DNA of 34,937 nt from an uncultured Spartobacteria bacterium (GTDB lineage Bacteria; Verrucomicrobiota; Verrucomicrobiia; Chthoniobacterales; UBA6821): assembly GCA_903847935.1 (NCBI GenBank), contig CAINEX010000119.1, positions 1 to 34,937 of the forward strand, in the 5' to 3' direction. A model generated the notes under the pieces. That model saw nothing but the letters and a program-made list of their open reading frames with translations, was not told where the DNA came from and ran no database searches. The position numbers were made by a program, and so were the translations under genes. Position 1 is the stretch's first letter; each line of letters opens with the position of its first letter. Positions 15,775 through 24,534 of the stretch are shown one piece after another.

Positions 15775-18276
15775 ATGAGTATATTTGCCTTTTCACGGAA
15801 CCGATTACCCCTTGCCCTACTTTCTGCTATCTTAATCCTGAACGCCACCTGGGCCAATGCCCAGCAGTCGGGTGTCGTGGGTCAGACCGAGAGGGAAATC
15901 CGCATCATTCAGGAACGAAGCAACTGGGCGCGCACCCAGATTTCCAAGGCCCAATCAGCACTTGTCGAGAACGATTACGAGTCCGCTTACGCCCTCTCCA
16001 AGAGTGCCGTGGATGCGTTGCCCTCCGGCGGGGATGCCCTCAAGGGCCTGCGGCCGCTCGCCATTGAAACCTTTTCAAAATCCGCACTCATGTTGGCCGA
16101 GCAGAGAATCTCGGAGGGTCGGTTCGAGGATGCTCAATTGGTCGTCTCATCGGTCACGGGTAGCCCGTACGAGTCGCAGTATGCCCCGCTTCTCACCCTG
16201 GAAAAGAAGCTGCACGACCCCAAAGAATTTAACAAGACAGTGACCCCGGCCTTCGTGGCCAAGGTGGAGGAGGTCAAACAACTCCTCAGCGAAGCCAAGG
16301 GATGCTATGATCGTGGAAACTTTGATAAGGCCTTCAGAACCTATGAGAAGGTTCTCAATCTCGATCCTGAGAACACCTCTGCCCGCCTTGGCATGGAGGA
16401 GGTTAATAAACAGCGAACCACCTATGCCGAGACCGCGTATAATGAACAGCGAAGCAAGATGGTTGAGGATGTGGCGCAGGCATGGGAGCTACCAGTGGCC
16501 AAATTCGATACCGGAGCCTCCACGATCATCGAGCAGAATCCCATCGACATCATGGGCACCAGTTCCATCACCCGTAAACTGCAGGAGATCAGAATTGAGA
16601 AACTTGTTCTCCAGGACGACAGCGTCAGGGAGGCCATCGCAAAACTTCAGAAGAAATCAAGGGAGCTTGACACGGGTGAAAGTGATCCCACCAAGAAGGG
16701 CGTTAATATCGTTCTAAAACTCGACCCAGCAAAGGAGTCGACAGACGGAGGGACAAGAATTTCCCTGGCTCTCAACGACCTTCCGTTGGGAGAGGCCCTG
16801 AAATATGTCGCCTCTGCAGCAAATCTTAAAGTCAAGGTGGAGCCTTATGCCGCAGCACTGGTACCCCTCTCAGAACCTTCCGAGGTAATGCTTTCAAAGG
16901 AATACAAGGTTCCCCCGGGCTTTATTTCTTCAGCCCCTAGCTCCGCTGCAAAACCAGGAGATCCGAATGCCGGAAAAGTTGTCGGACAGACCGGAGCCAA
17001 GGATTTCTTACAAGCCCAAGGGGTGACCTTTCCCGCGGGAGCCAGCGCCACGTACCTGGCCTCCAGCAGCAGGCTTCTGGTCAAGAATACACAATCAAAT
17101 CTCGATCTGATCGATTCGCTGGTGGAAGTCGCGCAAGCTACTCCTCCTAGCCAAGTCGAAATTGAGGCCCGATTCCTCGAGATCACCCAGAATAATCTCC
17201 AAGAACTTGGCTTCGACTGGCTCATGGGATCCTTCCAACTTCCAGGCGGCACGGGTGCTTACGGCGGGGGGGGGACTGTCGGCAATCAGGCCAATCAACC
17301 CGTCTCAAGCTTTCCGTTTGTCAATCCTGCCACCGGATTGCCTACGGGGGCGATGAATGCATCAGGAGGTAATGTAACGGCTGGTAATATTACTGCCGGC
17401 AATCGTACGGGTGCCGCAGGCATCTCTGCAAACGCACTGGATGCCCTACTCTTCGGTAGCCCGGCAGGACCAGCTCCCGGTGTGCTGGCCTTGGCGGGAG
17501 TTTTCACGAATCCCCAGTTTCAAGTCGTTCTCAGGGCACTCAACCAGCAGAAGGGGACCGATCTTGTTTCGGCTCCCAAGGTCACTGTCACCAGCGGTCG
17601 CAAGGCGACCATCAATATTAACAGGAAGTTTCCCTACCCGAAAGATTACGCCCCTCCCCAGATTCCCCAAACCCAATATGGAGGTGGTGGCGTTGCTACT
17701 CCGGCAACCCCCACTTCGTTTGAGACAAGAAAGGTGGGTGTCCAACTGGAAGTTGAGCCAACGATCGGTCCAGATGGATACACCATTGAACTGAGCCTCT
17801 CACCTCAGATCGTTGAGTTTGAAGGAATGATCAACTATGGCACTCCTATTAATGCTGTGGCACCCGTTAAGACGATTACCGGTGTCAGCTTGGGGCAGAC
17901 GGCAAAGGTCGTGCTCTCCCAAAACCCGATCCTACAACCCGTTTTCAGCGTTCGCCAAGTCGATACACAAGTCACCGTTCAGGATGGACAGACCGTGGTG
18001 CTGGGCGGACTCATGCGAGAAGATGTTCAGAAGGTCCAGGACAAGACGCCGATTGTGGGAGACCTCCCCTTGGTTGGTTCGCTCTTCCGGAGTTCAGACA
18101 ACCAACGGGTCAAAAGAAACCTCCTCATTTTTGTGACCGCGGGCCTTCTTGATCCAGCCGGCCAACCCCTCATCAAGCAGGATGATGAATCATCCCTTCT
18201 GGTTCCTGACGCCACAGCAATCAGATCCGAGGCTGTTCCGGGTGATGCCTCTACCGCTACTCGAAAATCACGATGA
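15775..18276 (+). CDS. Amuc_1098-family secretin, copy 1
   Basis: From ATG 15775 the protein has 833 residues and a signal peptide ending near WANA-QQ. The start at 15640 would add a non-signal N-terminus. A TPR-like helical region follows (about 160-215, with YDRGNFDKAFRTYEKVLNLD), then secretin N-type domains (about 275-480), with VEIEARFLEITQNNLQELGFDW near 461-482. A Gly/Asn/Ala-rich insert lies near 490-560. The secretin barrel has LVSAPKVTVTSGRKA (near 594-608), VTVQDGQTVVLGGL (near 733-746) and the VGDLPLVGSLFR closing motif. It should form the outer-membrane channel of the pilus-like system. It overlaps copy 2 by four bases. Confidence 0.93.
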   Translation: MSIFAFSRNRLPLALLSAILILNATWANAQQSGVVGQTEREIRIIQERSNWARTQISKAQSALVENDYESAYALSKSAVDALPSGGDALKGLRPLAIETFSKSALMLAEQRISEGRFEDAQLVVSSVTGSPYESQYAPLLTLEKKLHDPKEFNKTVTPAFVAKVEEVKQLLSEAKGCYDRGNFDKAFRTYEKVLNLDPENTSARLGMEEVNKQRTTYAETAYNEQRSKMVEDVAQAWELPVAKFDTGASTIIEQNPIDIMGTSSITRKLQEIRIEKLVLQDDSVREAIAKLQKKSRELDTGESDPTKKGVNIVLKLDPAKESTDGGTRISLALNDLPLGEALKYVASAANLKVKVEPYAAALVPLSEPSEVMLSKEYKVPPGFISSAPSSAAKPGDPNAGKVVGQTGAKDFLQAQGVTFPAGASATYLASSSRLLVKNTQSNLDLIDSLVEVAQATPPSQVEIEARFLEITQNNLQELGFDWLMGSFQLPGGTGAYGGGGTVGNQANQPVSSFPFVNPATGLPTGAMNASGGNVTAGNITAGNRTGAAGISANALDALLFGSPAGPAPGVLALAGVFTNPQFQVVLRALNQQKGTDLVSAPKVTVTSGRKATININRKFPYPKDYAPPQIPQTQYGGGGVATPATPTSFETRKVGVQLEVEPTIGPDGYTIELSLSPQIVEFEGMINYGTPINAVAPVKTITGVSLGQTAKVVLSQNPILQPVFSVRQVDTQVTVQDGQTVVLGGLMREDVQKVQDKTPIVGDLPLVGSLFRSSDNQRVKRNLLIFVTAGLLDPAGQPLIKQDDESSLLVPDATAIRSEAVPGDASTATRKSR

Positions 18277-20888
18277 AAAAGGCTTCCAATCCTTCTGTTT
18301 TATTTTCATCAGCCCTGCCAACCACGTTCAACCTCATGAGAAGGCTTCACATTCTTAGAACAGCCAACATCGGCATGGTTATCATGATCGGAGCCATGGC
18401 TCTGCCTGCATTAAGCGCTCAGAACCTAGCCGACCAGAGCGAGAAGGCGATCGTCAGGAGTCAGGCCGATCTCCAGCAGTCCCAGACACTCATGCGCGAG
18501 GCCTCTAAAAAGCAGCTTCTTGCAAAAAACAACGGTGAATCACTGGAGGAATCGTATCAACTGGCTGAGAAGGCAATCCAACTCGCACCCGCTCCAAGCG
18601 TTGAGACCGGATCATCCCGATCGCTCCTTGCTTCCGATTACACGAGGATCGCACTGGCCTATGCCAGGGAACTGATCAACAACGGACGCTACTCCGATGC
18701 AGAGTCGATTGTAAAAGGGGTGCTCGTTCCCTCCGTGAACCCCTCAAGCAGAGAGGCCGTGCAACTTCTTTCCGACCTAGAGCAACCGGAGGTCATCAAC
18801 AAGACAGTAACTCCGAAGTCCGCTGCTCACCGGGATCAAGTGATCAAGCTACTCCAGGAAGGACAGGGACTGGCCGAGAGTGGACGCAATGCCCTCGCCA
18901 TTGCGAAATACAACGAAGTCCTGATACTTGACCCGTATAACAAGGCCGCCCGTCACGGGATGGAAGCCATTCATAATTCGGAAATCAAATATGACGAAGA
19001 GGCCTACAATGAAACTCGTAGCAGAATGCTCTGGCAGGTCGAAAAGGCCTGGGAACGCCCTATTGCCAAACCGAAACATGGCCGAACAAGCGAAGCCATG
19101 GGACACCTCCAAGAAACCAAGGGAACAGATCAGATCGTTGCCAAGCTTAACTCAATCATCATTCCCAAGATCGATCTGAACGACTCACCCGTGGGCGAAG
19201 CTGTGGAATATCTCAAGCAGAAAGGTCGGGAACAAGACCCCGAGAAAAAGGGTGTGAACATCTTCCTGAAACTTGCATCCACAGCTGATTCCGGTTCGAA
19301 AACCGACTCTAAGACATCCGGAGGAACGTCTGATGCCGCAACCACTGAACCGACGATCAATCTCTCACTCAACCATGTTCCTCTCTATGTCGCGCTCGAT
19401 TATGTGAGCAAGTTGGCAAACATGAAGCTGAAGATTGATCCCTATGCCGTATCGATCGTGCCGCTCTCGGAACCGACAGATCTCCTGATCACCAAGGAGT
19501 ACAAGGTTCCACCAAACTTTATTCCCGCAAAACAATTGGACCCTGCATTAGGCACAACGACCCCCAAGACTAAGGCGGGTAATGACGAGACAAATAACGT
19601 CTCCAGAATCGGCGAGCGCTTTAACGCCCAAGATTATCTTACATCTCAGGGTGTCGATTTCCCGACAGGTGCGAGCGCCAACTATGTCCCCTCCTCGAGT
19701 AAACTGATCATACGTAACACACGCGACAACATTGATCAAATCGATGCCCTCGTCGATGCCTCGATGGAATCGAGCCCTACTCAGGTTGATATCCAGACAA
19801 AGTTCCTGGAAATCAATCAGAACAATCTGCAGGAACTCGGCTTTGACTGGCTCCTTGGTCCCTTCAGTGTCGGGGGAGGCGTCTACGGGAGCGGCGGGGG
19901 AGGAAATGGAAATTCGGCCAATTACCCGTTTGGTAATCCTTATCCCGGCAGTTATCCCATGAGCCAAGTAGGGTCGCTACGTTCCGGAGATTCTGCAATC
20001 ACTGGGAACTCCGTCGACTCGCTTCTGGCTGCTCAAAATGCTGGAAATTTCTCCTCGGGTAATGGGAATTTGGCAGCTCCCGCGCCCGGCATCTTCAGTA
20101 TTGCCGGAGTCTTCTCAGATCCACAATTCCAGATGGTGATCCATGCGCTCAACCAAAAGAAAGGGATTGATCTCATGGCGGCGCCAAAGGTGACCACCAA
20201 GAGCGGCATTAAAGCAACGATCCAGATCGTCAATGAGTTCATCTATCCGACCCAGTACGACCCGCCAACCATCCCCCAAACAACCTCAAATGCGGCAACT
20301 GGATTTAGTGTTCCACCAACGGTCACTCCCTCCTTCCCGCGAAATTTCGTGATGGAGCCACTGGGCGTCATCCTGGATGTCCTACCAACGATCGGGCCCG
20401 ACGGATACACGATCGACATGGCGCTTAATCCGAAGGTGACGGATTTCGACGGTTTCATCAACTATGGCTCACCGATTAACGAAGTTGGCTATCAGATTTC
20501 CGGAGCCCTTGCACTTCCTGTTGCGCAAGCAGTGACGACGAATAACATTAATCAGCCGGTCTTCTCGACCCGTGAGGTCAATACTTTCGTGACCGTCTGG
20601 GATGGACAAACCGTAGCCCTTGGAGGACTCATCAGGGAAGATGTCCAGAAGGTTCAGGACAAGGTTCCCTTCCTGGGCGATGTCCCTTTGGCAGGACGCC
20701 TTTTCCGCTCGGATGTGGATCAGAAGCTCAAGAAGAACCTGGTGATCTTCGTCAAACCGACCATCTTGGATTCACAAGGCCAACCGCGCCGTGGAAACGA
20801 TGAGGAACTCGAGCAGGTTCAGACCTTAGGATTACCCCGAGATCTTCCTCAACCTTCAGATCGCTCAACTGCCGGAAGAACGAAATAA
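18273..20888 (+). CDS. Amuc_1098-family secretin, copy 2 (tandem paralogue)
   Basis: This 871-residue protein is collinear with copy 1. It has a TPR-like region (about 175-255, with VILDPYNKAARHGMEAIH), N-domains, QVDIQTKFLEINQNNLQELG near 504-523, a Gly/Asn/Ser-rich insert, LMAAPKVTTKSGIKA near 633-647, and VTVWDGQTVALGGL near 773-786. The closing motif is LGDVPLAGRLFR. ATG 18273 overlaps the copy 1 stop as ATGA. A second in-frame ATG at 18336 would leave a cleaner signal peptide (MRRLHIL...LPALSA-QN), so either start is possible. Both copies are intact, so neither looks like a decaying duplicate. They could form mixed or separate rings. Confidence 0.92.
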   Translation: MKKASNPSVLFSSALPTTFNLMRRLHILRTANIGMVIMIGAMALPALSAQNLADQSEKAIVRSQADLQQSQTLMREASKKQLLAKNNGESLEESYQLAEKAIQLAPAPSVETGSSRSLLASDYTRIALAYARELINNGRYSDAESIVKGVLVPSVNPSSREAVQLLSDLEQPEVINKTVTPKSAAHRDQVIKLLQEGQGLAESGRNALAIAKYNEVLILDPYNKAARHGMEAIHNSEIKYDEEAYNETRSRMLWQVEKAWERPIAKPKHGRTSEAMGHLQETKGTDQIVAKLNSIIIPKIDLNDSPVGEAVEYLKQKGREQDPEKKGVNIFLKLASTADSGSKTDSKTSGGTSDAATTEPTINLSLNHVPLYVALDYVSKLANMKLKIDPYAVSIVPLSEPTDLLITKEYKVPPNFIPAKQLDPALGTTTPKTKAGNDETNNVSRIGERFNAQDYLTSQGVDFPTGASANYVPSSSKLIIRNTRDNIDQIDALVDASMESSPTQVDIQTKFLEINQNNLQELGFDWLLGPFSVGGGVYGSGGGGNGNSANYPFGNPYPGSYPMSQVGSLRSGDSAITGNSVDSLLAAQNAGNFSSGNGNLAAPAPGIFSIAGVFSDPQFQMVIHALNQKKGIDLMAAPKVTTKSGIKATIQIVNEFIYPTQYDPPTIPQTTSNAATGFSVPPTVTPSFPRNFVMEPLGVILDVLPTIGPDGYTIDMALNPKVTDFDGFINYGSPINEVGYQISGALALPVAQAVTTNNINQPVFSTREVNTFVTVWDGQTVALGGLIREDVQKVQDKVPFLGDVPLAGRLFRSDVDQKLKKNLVIFVKPTILDSQGQPRRGNDEELEQVQTLGLPRDLPQPSDRSTAGRTK

Positions 20889-20948
20889 ATTCCAAGAGCC
20901 CAAGATATACGGGCCATCCCTTGCTTCCGCGTACAGTGAGCCAGTGAC

Positions 20949-21557
20949 ATGCCTTCAATAGCCATCACAGGAACGATTGGAAGCGGTAAATCAGAATTTC
21001 TGAGCTTGCTGGGGCAGATTCTTGCAAGTTTCACCCCGACTTCCACTTTTTGTGCAGACGATATGAATCGGAAATTACTGGATACCGATCCTAATGTCAG
21101 GGAAGCAATTATTCAAAAGCTGGGAAAGGACACTTATCAAACAGACGGGAAGGCGGATAGGGTTCGTCTCTTTTCGATGATCAGCACGGATCCGCAGGCA
21201 CGCACAACGCTTGAAGAAATCATGCATCCTAGGATTGAGAGCCTCTGGAGACCCGAAGCAGAAAAACATGCTTCCTCCAGATCCACCTTTTTCGTTGCTG
21301 AAATTCCCCTTCTTTTTGAAAAAGGATTGGAATCCTACTTCTCCAAGAGCATTGTGGTGGGGGCTTCAGACTCGATCCGCAAAGTGAGGCTGATGCGCCG
21401 CTCCCTTGCTCCTGAAAAAGCCGAAGTCTGGATGAATCTTCAGGAGCCACAGCAGGGTAAAATCTCAAAATCCGATCACCTGATCTGGAATGACGGTTCC
21501 CTGGAGGCACTGAAAAACCAAACATCTCTTCTTGCATCACATCTCTTGAAACAATGA
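20949..21557 (+). CDS. coaE: Dephospho-CoA kinase
   Basis: The enzyme phosphorylates dephospho-CoA in the last step of coenzyme A synthesis. The 202-residue protein has the P-loop GTIGSGKS (8-15), a FCADDMNRKLL acceptor region in place of the usual DxxxR/H pattern, EEIMHPRIESLW, and the family segment VAEIPLLFEKGLE near 118-130. A later RRSLAPEKAEVWMN lid and an SDHLIWNDGSLEAL tail match the family. Its stop overlaps the ATG of rho by four bases, so the two are co-translated. It follows the secretin pair by 60 bases and may share the upstream transcript. Confidence 0.92.
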   Translation: MPSIAITGTIGSGKSEFLSLLGQILASFTPTSTFCADDMNRKLLDTDPNVREAIIQKLGKDTYQTDGKADRVRLFSMISTDPQARTTLEEIMHPRIESLWRPEAEKHASSRSTFFVAEIPLLFEKGLESYFSKSIVVGASDSIRKVRLMRRSLAPEKAEVWMNLQEPQQGKISKSDHLIWNDGSLEALKNQTSLLASHLLKQ

Positions 21558-22888
21558 CCACCTCTTTCACTGAGAACGAGATAGCCCATCCCGCGGAAGG
21601 TGAAACTCCTACTCCTGCAGCACCTCCCGTACCGGAACCAACGGAATTTTCCAACCTGCAGAGGTTGAACCACGCCGAGTTGCTTGCTCTGGCGACATCC
21701 CGGAATCTTTCCGTTTACCACGATTCTTCACGCAACCATCTTATCCTCGATCTGGTTCGTGACCTACTGAAACGAGGTGGCCTTGTCACGGCGGAGGGAA
21801 TCTTGGAGTTCGCGCCCGATGCACCAATGATCCGTTGGCCGCTCGTCAACTTCAAACCGACTCCGTGTGATCTTACTCTGCCTATCCCTCTACTCCGTCA
21901 ATATGAACTGAGGCCCGGCCTAAGGCTTCGGGGAACGATACGAATGGTTGGAGACCGTCGATTGGGACTCGATACCCTTCTCTCCATCGAGGGAATACCA
22001 GTGGAAGAATGGAAGAGTCCCCCGGAATTCGACAAGTTGACCGCCATGTTCCCGAACAGGAGGATTCACTTGGAGCAACCGGGTAAACATAACCCCACGG
22101 CACGAGCCATCGATCTCATCGCCCCCCTTGGCATGGGGCAGCGTGGACTCATCGTGGCCCCACCCCGCGTAGGAAAGACAATGATGCTCAAAAGTCTTGC
22201 CCTTGCGATACGGGCAAATCACCCCGACATCCATCTCATGCTCCTCCTTGTGGATGAAAGACCTGAAGAGGTCACCGACCTGCGTCGATCTCTGGACTGC
22301 GATATCTTCAGTTCCACCTTCGACGAACCCACCAGCAGGCATGTTCAGGTAGCTGAAATGGTCTCTGAGCGCTCCAAGAGGTTGGTGGAACTTGGGAAGG
22401 ACGTCGTCGTTCTCGTCGATAGTGTTACCCGTCTTTCCAGAGGGTACAACAACGGGATCAAGGGTAAGGGCAGAACAATGAGCGGAGGTGTCGATGCCAC
22501 AGCACTTGCTCGTCCAAAACGCTTCTTCGGATCAGCCCGAAACGTCGAGGAGGGGGGGAGTCTGACCATTTTGGCGACAGCCTTGATCGAGACCCATAGC
22601 CGCATGGATGATTTAATTTTTGAGGAATACAAGGGCACCGGAAATATGGAGATTCATCTGGACCGTTCCATCATGGAACAACGCATCTTCCCCGCCATCC
22701 ACATCACGAAATCAGGTACCCGCCGCGAGGAACTCCTCTATCATCCTGATGAGTACAGTCGGGTGACGCTCCTGCGGAAGCAACTCTCCGAGTTGCCCGC
22801 TGTCGAGGCGATGCAGATCCTGGGACTGAATCTCGAAACGACAAAGACCAATGCGGAGCTCTTGCTTCAGGGACTTAAGGGCCTTTGA
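21554..22888 (+). CDS. rho: Transcription termination factor Rho
   Basis: The hexameric RNA helicase ends transcription of unprotected RNAs. The 444-residue protein has a short acidic/proline-rich N-terminus (about 1-32) and an N-terminal helix bundle with LNHAELLALATSRNL. An RNA-binding OB fold follows at about 75-150 (GILEFAPDAPMIRW, LRPGLRLRGTIR). The ATPase domain has the Walker A APPRVGKT (202-209), LLVDERPEEV (231-240), FDEPTSRHVQVAEMV, VVVLVDSVTRLSRGYN, and GTGNMEIHLDRSI. Length and motifs agree with a full, active Rho. It overlaps coaE by four bases and converges with the rhomboid gene, separated by 57 bases with no clear hairpin terminator. Confidence 0.97.
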   Translation: MTTSFTENEIAHPAEGETPTPAAPPVPEPTEFSNLQRLNHAELLALATSRNLSVYHDSSRNHLILDLVRDLLKRGGLVTAEGILEFAPDAPMIRWPLVNFKPTPCDLTLPIPLLRQYELRPGLRLRGTIRMVGDRRLGLDTLLSIEGIPVEEWKSPPEFDKLTAMFPNRRIHLEQPGKHNPTARAIDLIAPLGMGQRGLIVAPPRVGKTMMLKSLALAIRANHPDIHLMLLLVDERPEEVTDLRRSLDCDIFSSTFDEPTSRHVQVAEMVSERSKRLVELGKDVVVLVDSVTRLSRGYNNGIKGKGRTMSGGVDATALARPKRFFGSARNVEEGGSLTILATALIETHSRMDDLIFEEYKGTGNMEIHLDRSIMEQRIFPAIHITKSGTRREELLYHPDEYSRVTLLRKQLSELPAVEAMQILGLNLETTKTNAELLLQGLKGL

Positions 22889-22945
22889 AAAATCAGGTGA
22901 TCGTCCCTTGAGTCAACGAAGATACGGGAAAGAAAGTTTGAGGAT

Positions 22946-23581
22946 TTAGCGGATCGGGGGGGATGCGATCAAAAGATCCGACAGTACCCCTCTCCTCTTA
23001 AAGTAAGTGCAGATCAGAAATCCTGCGATAGCACCCCCGAGGTGCGCCATGTGCCCCACTTTCTTCTCTATCCCGAAAAGCCAGAAGACAATAGAACCAA
23101 GAACCACCAACCAACCGAGAGTCGCCGCTTTCATACGGACTGGTATCAAGAAAAAGATCAATGCCGTGATCTCGAGTCTTGGGAAGAGCGTAGCAAAGCC
23201 GACCAGGAGGGCGCACACCGCACCCGAGGCCCCAACCAGATCGATGCTGGCCGGTGAGGAAAAGGTCTGGAGCATTCCTCCCGCGACAATTCCTCCGAAG
23301 TAGAGCATCAGGTAACGAACAGAACCTAGGATCTCTTCAAGCGCCGGCCCCGTGAACCAAAGGGCCGCCATATTGACCATCAAATGAAGAAGATTTCCAT
23401 GAAGAAAGGCGTGGGAAAACAACTGCCACCAAGCTCCGCCGACAATCCCCTCCCTACTCAGGGCAAGAGCGGGAAAGAGAGATGAATCGAAGAGATGGCG
23501 GAAGATTTCCTCCGAGAGGAAGAAAGCCAGATTCACCCCGATAAGGGCACAAGTAAGGGGGGCTGAGCGAAGCCGATTCAT
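22946..23581 (-). CDS. Rhomboid-family intramembrane serine protease
   Basis: This 211-residue protein is a minimal six-helix rhomboid. The conserved WWQLFSHAFLHGNLLHLMVN (51-70) supplies the early His and Asn residues, VGASGA has the nucleophile Ser119 in GxSG, and HMAHLGG carries the catalytic His180. The serine-histidine pair is intact, so the enzyme should cleave membrane helices. It overlaps the upstream lipid kinase gene by four bases (ATGA, 23578-23581), so the two are co-expressed. Its substrates are not predictable from this sequence. Confidence 0.92.
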   Translation of the reverse strand: MNRLRSAPLTCALIGVNLAFFLSEEIFRHLFDSSLFPALALSREGIVGGAWWQLFSHAFLHGNLLHLMVNMAALWFTGPALEEILGSVRYLMLYFGGIVAGGMLQTFSSPASIDLVGASGAVCALLVGFATLFPRLEITALIFFLIPVRMKAATLGWLVVLGSIVFWLFGIEKKVGHMAHLGGAIAGFLICTYFKRRGVLSDLLIASPPIR

Positions 23582-24498
23582 TCCCCAGCGCTCTTTCCCG
23601 ACATCAATGAACGGCCCGCCGGCACGATCACTCGTAGCGCAGCCTGCTCCAATTTGAAGGATAGCGGAAGATACCCAACCATCTCACCATCAAGTTCGTA
23701 AGGAACGATCCCCTCCGAATGCAGGTGGAGTGAGGATGTTTGGAAATACTCGACATCATCGAGTTCAGCATGATGCCCCATCAGGATGGCATGCATGTAG
23801 CGAAGCAGATCCCATGGGCTTTGATTCTGGAACACGAGGACATCAAGAAGCCCATCGCTAGAGGATCCACTACGGAACATCTTGAAAGGACCTCCGTAAA
23901 AGCGTCCGTTTCCTAAAAGGACAAAGGATCCCTTTCGAACTTTCCCATCATCACTCTCCATCGTGATCGGTGAGGGCTTCCTGAACGCAACCTGGGCTAA
24001 CGAGATCAGATAACTCAGAGGACCAAATGTTTTCTTGGACTTTCGTGACGTGCGGCGAACCACCTCCGCATCAAGTCCGACTCCGGCCAGTTGGACAAAG
24101 TATCGGGATCCCTCCGTGGTTTCGCACCTGGGGAGATCAATGTATCCCAACTCTCCCTTCATGATAATGTCCCAAGCCTTCCTCACCGAATTCAGGGGGA
24201 TTCCCAGTTCAAGAGCAAAGACATTCATCGTGCCGACCGGCAAGATCCCAAGCGAGACCCCGGGTACAGCCGAAGAAATAATACCGTTCACGACTTCATT
24301 GATGGTTCCGTCCCCACCCGCCGCAATGATTGTCGTGAACCCCTGGTGCGCAGCCGTGTGTGCGATCTGCTCGGCATCACCAGGCATCTTGCTCAGACGG
24401 ACTTCCAAGTCATCGCCGAGGGATTGAATTTGATCCTCCAACGAGGAAGCCCTGTCACTATGGGCGGCTGGATTGAGGATAATAAGGTTCTTCTTCAC
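23578..24498 (-). CDS. Diacylglycerol kinase-family lipid kinase
   Basis: This 306-residue protein has the DAGK catalytic fold, with NPAAHSD near 9-15 and the nucleotide motif GGDGTINEVVNG (61-72). LPVGTMNVFALELGIP lies near 85-101, FVQLAGVGLDAEVVR near 133-147, and YELDGEMVGY near the C-terminus. Bacterial members phosphorylate diacylglycerol or other lipids at the inner membrane; the true substrate cannot be told from motifs. It is translationally coupled to the downstream rhomboid gene and diverges from the AsmA-like gene with only 36 bases between the starts. Confidence 0.92.
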   Translation of the reverse strand: MKKNLIILNPAAHSDRASSLEDQIQSLGDDLEVRLSKMPGDAEQIAHTAAHQGFTTIIAAGGDGTINEVVNGIISSAVPGVSLGILPVGTMNVFALELGIPLNSVRKAWDIIMKGELGYIDLPRCETTEGSRYFVQLAGVGLDAEVVRRTSRKSKKTFGPLSYLISLAQVAFRKPSPITMESDDGKVRKGSFVLLGNGRFYGGPFKMFRSGSSSDGLLDVLVFQNQSPWDLLRYMHAILMGHHAELDDVEYFQTSSLHLHSEGIVPYELDGEMVGYLPLSFKLEQAALRVIVPAGRSLMSGKSAGE

Positions 24499-24534
24499 AC
24501 TTCACAAAATCTGCAGTCCATCTAACTTCTCCCT

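Noticed and set aside
17245-17450. Gly/Asn/Ala-rich stretch in secretin copy 1 as a nucleotide repeat array
   Set aside because: It is low-complexity coding sequence without regular DNA repeat units or spacers. A matching insert occurs in copy 2.
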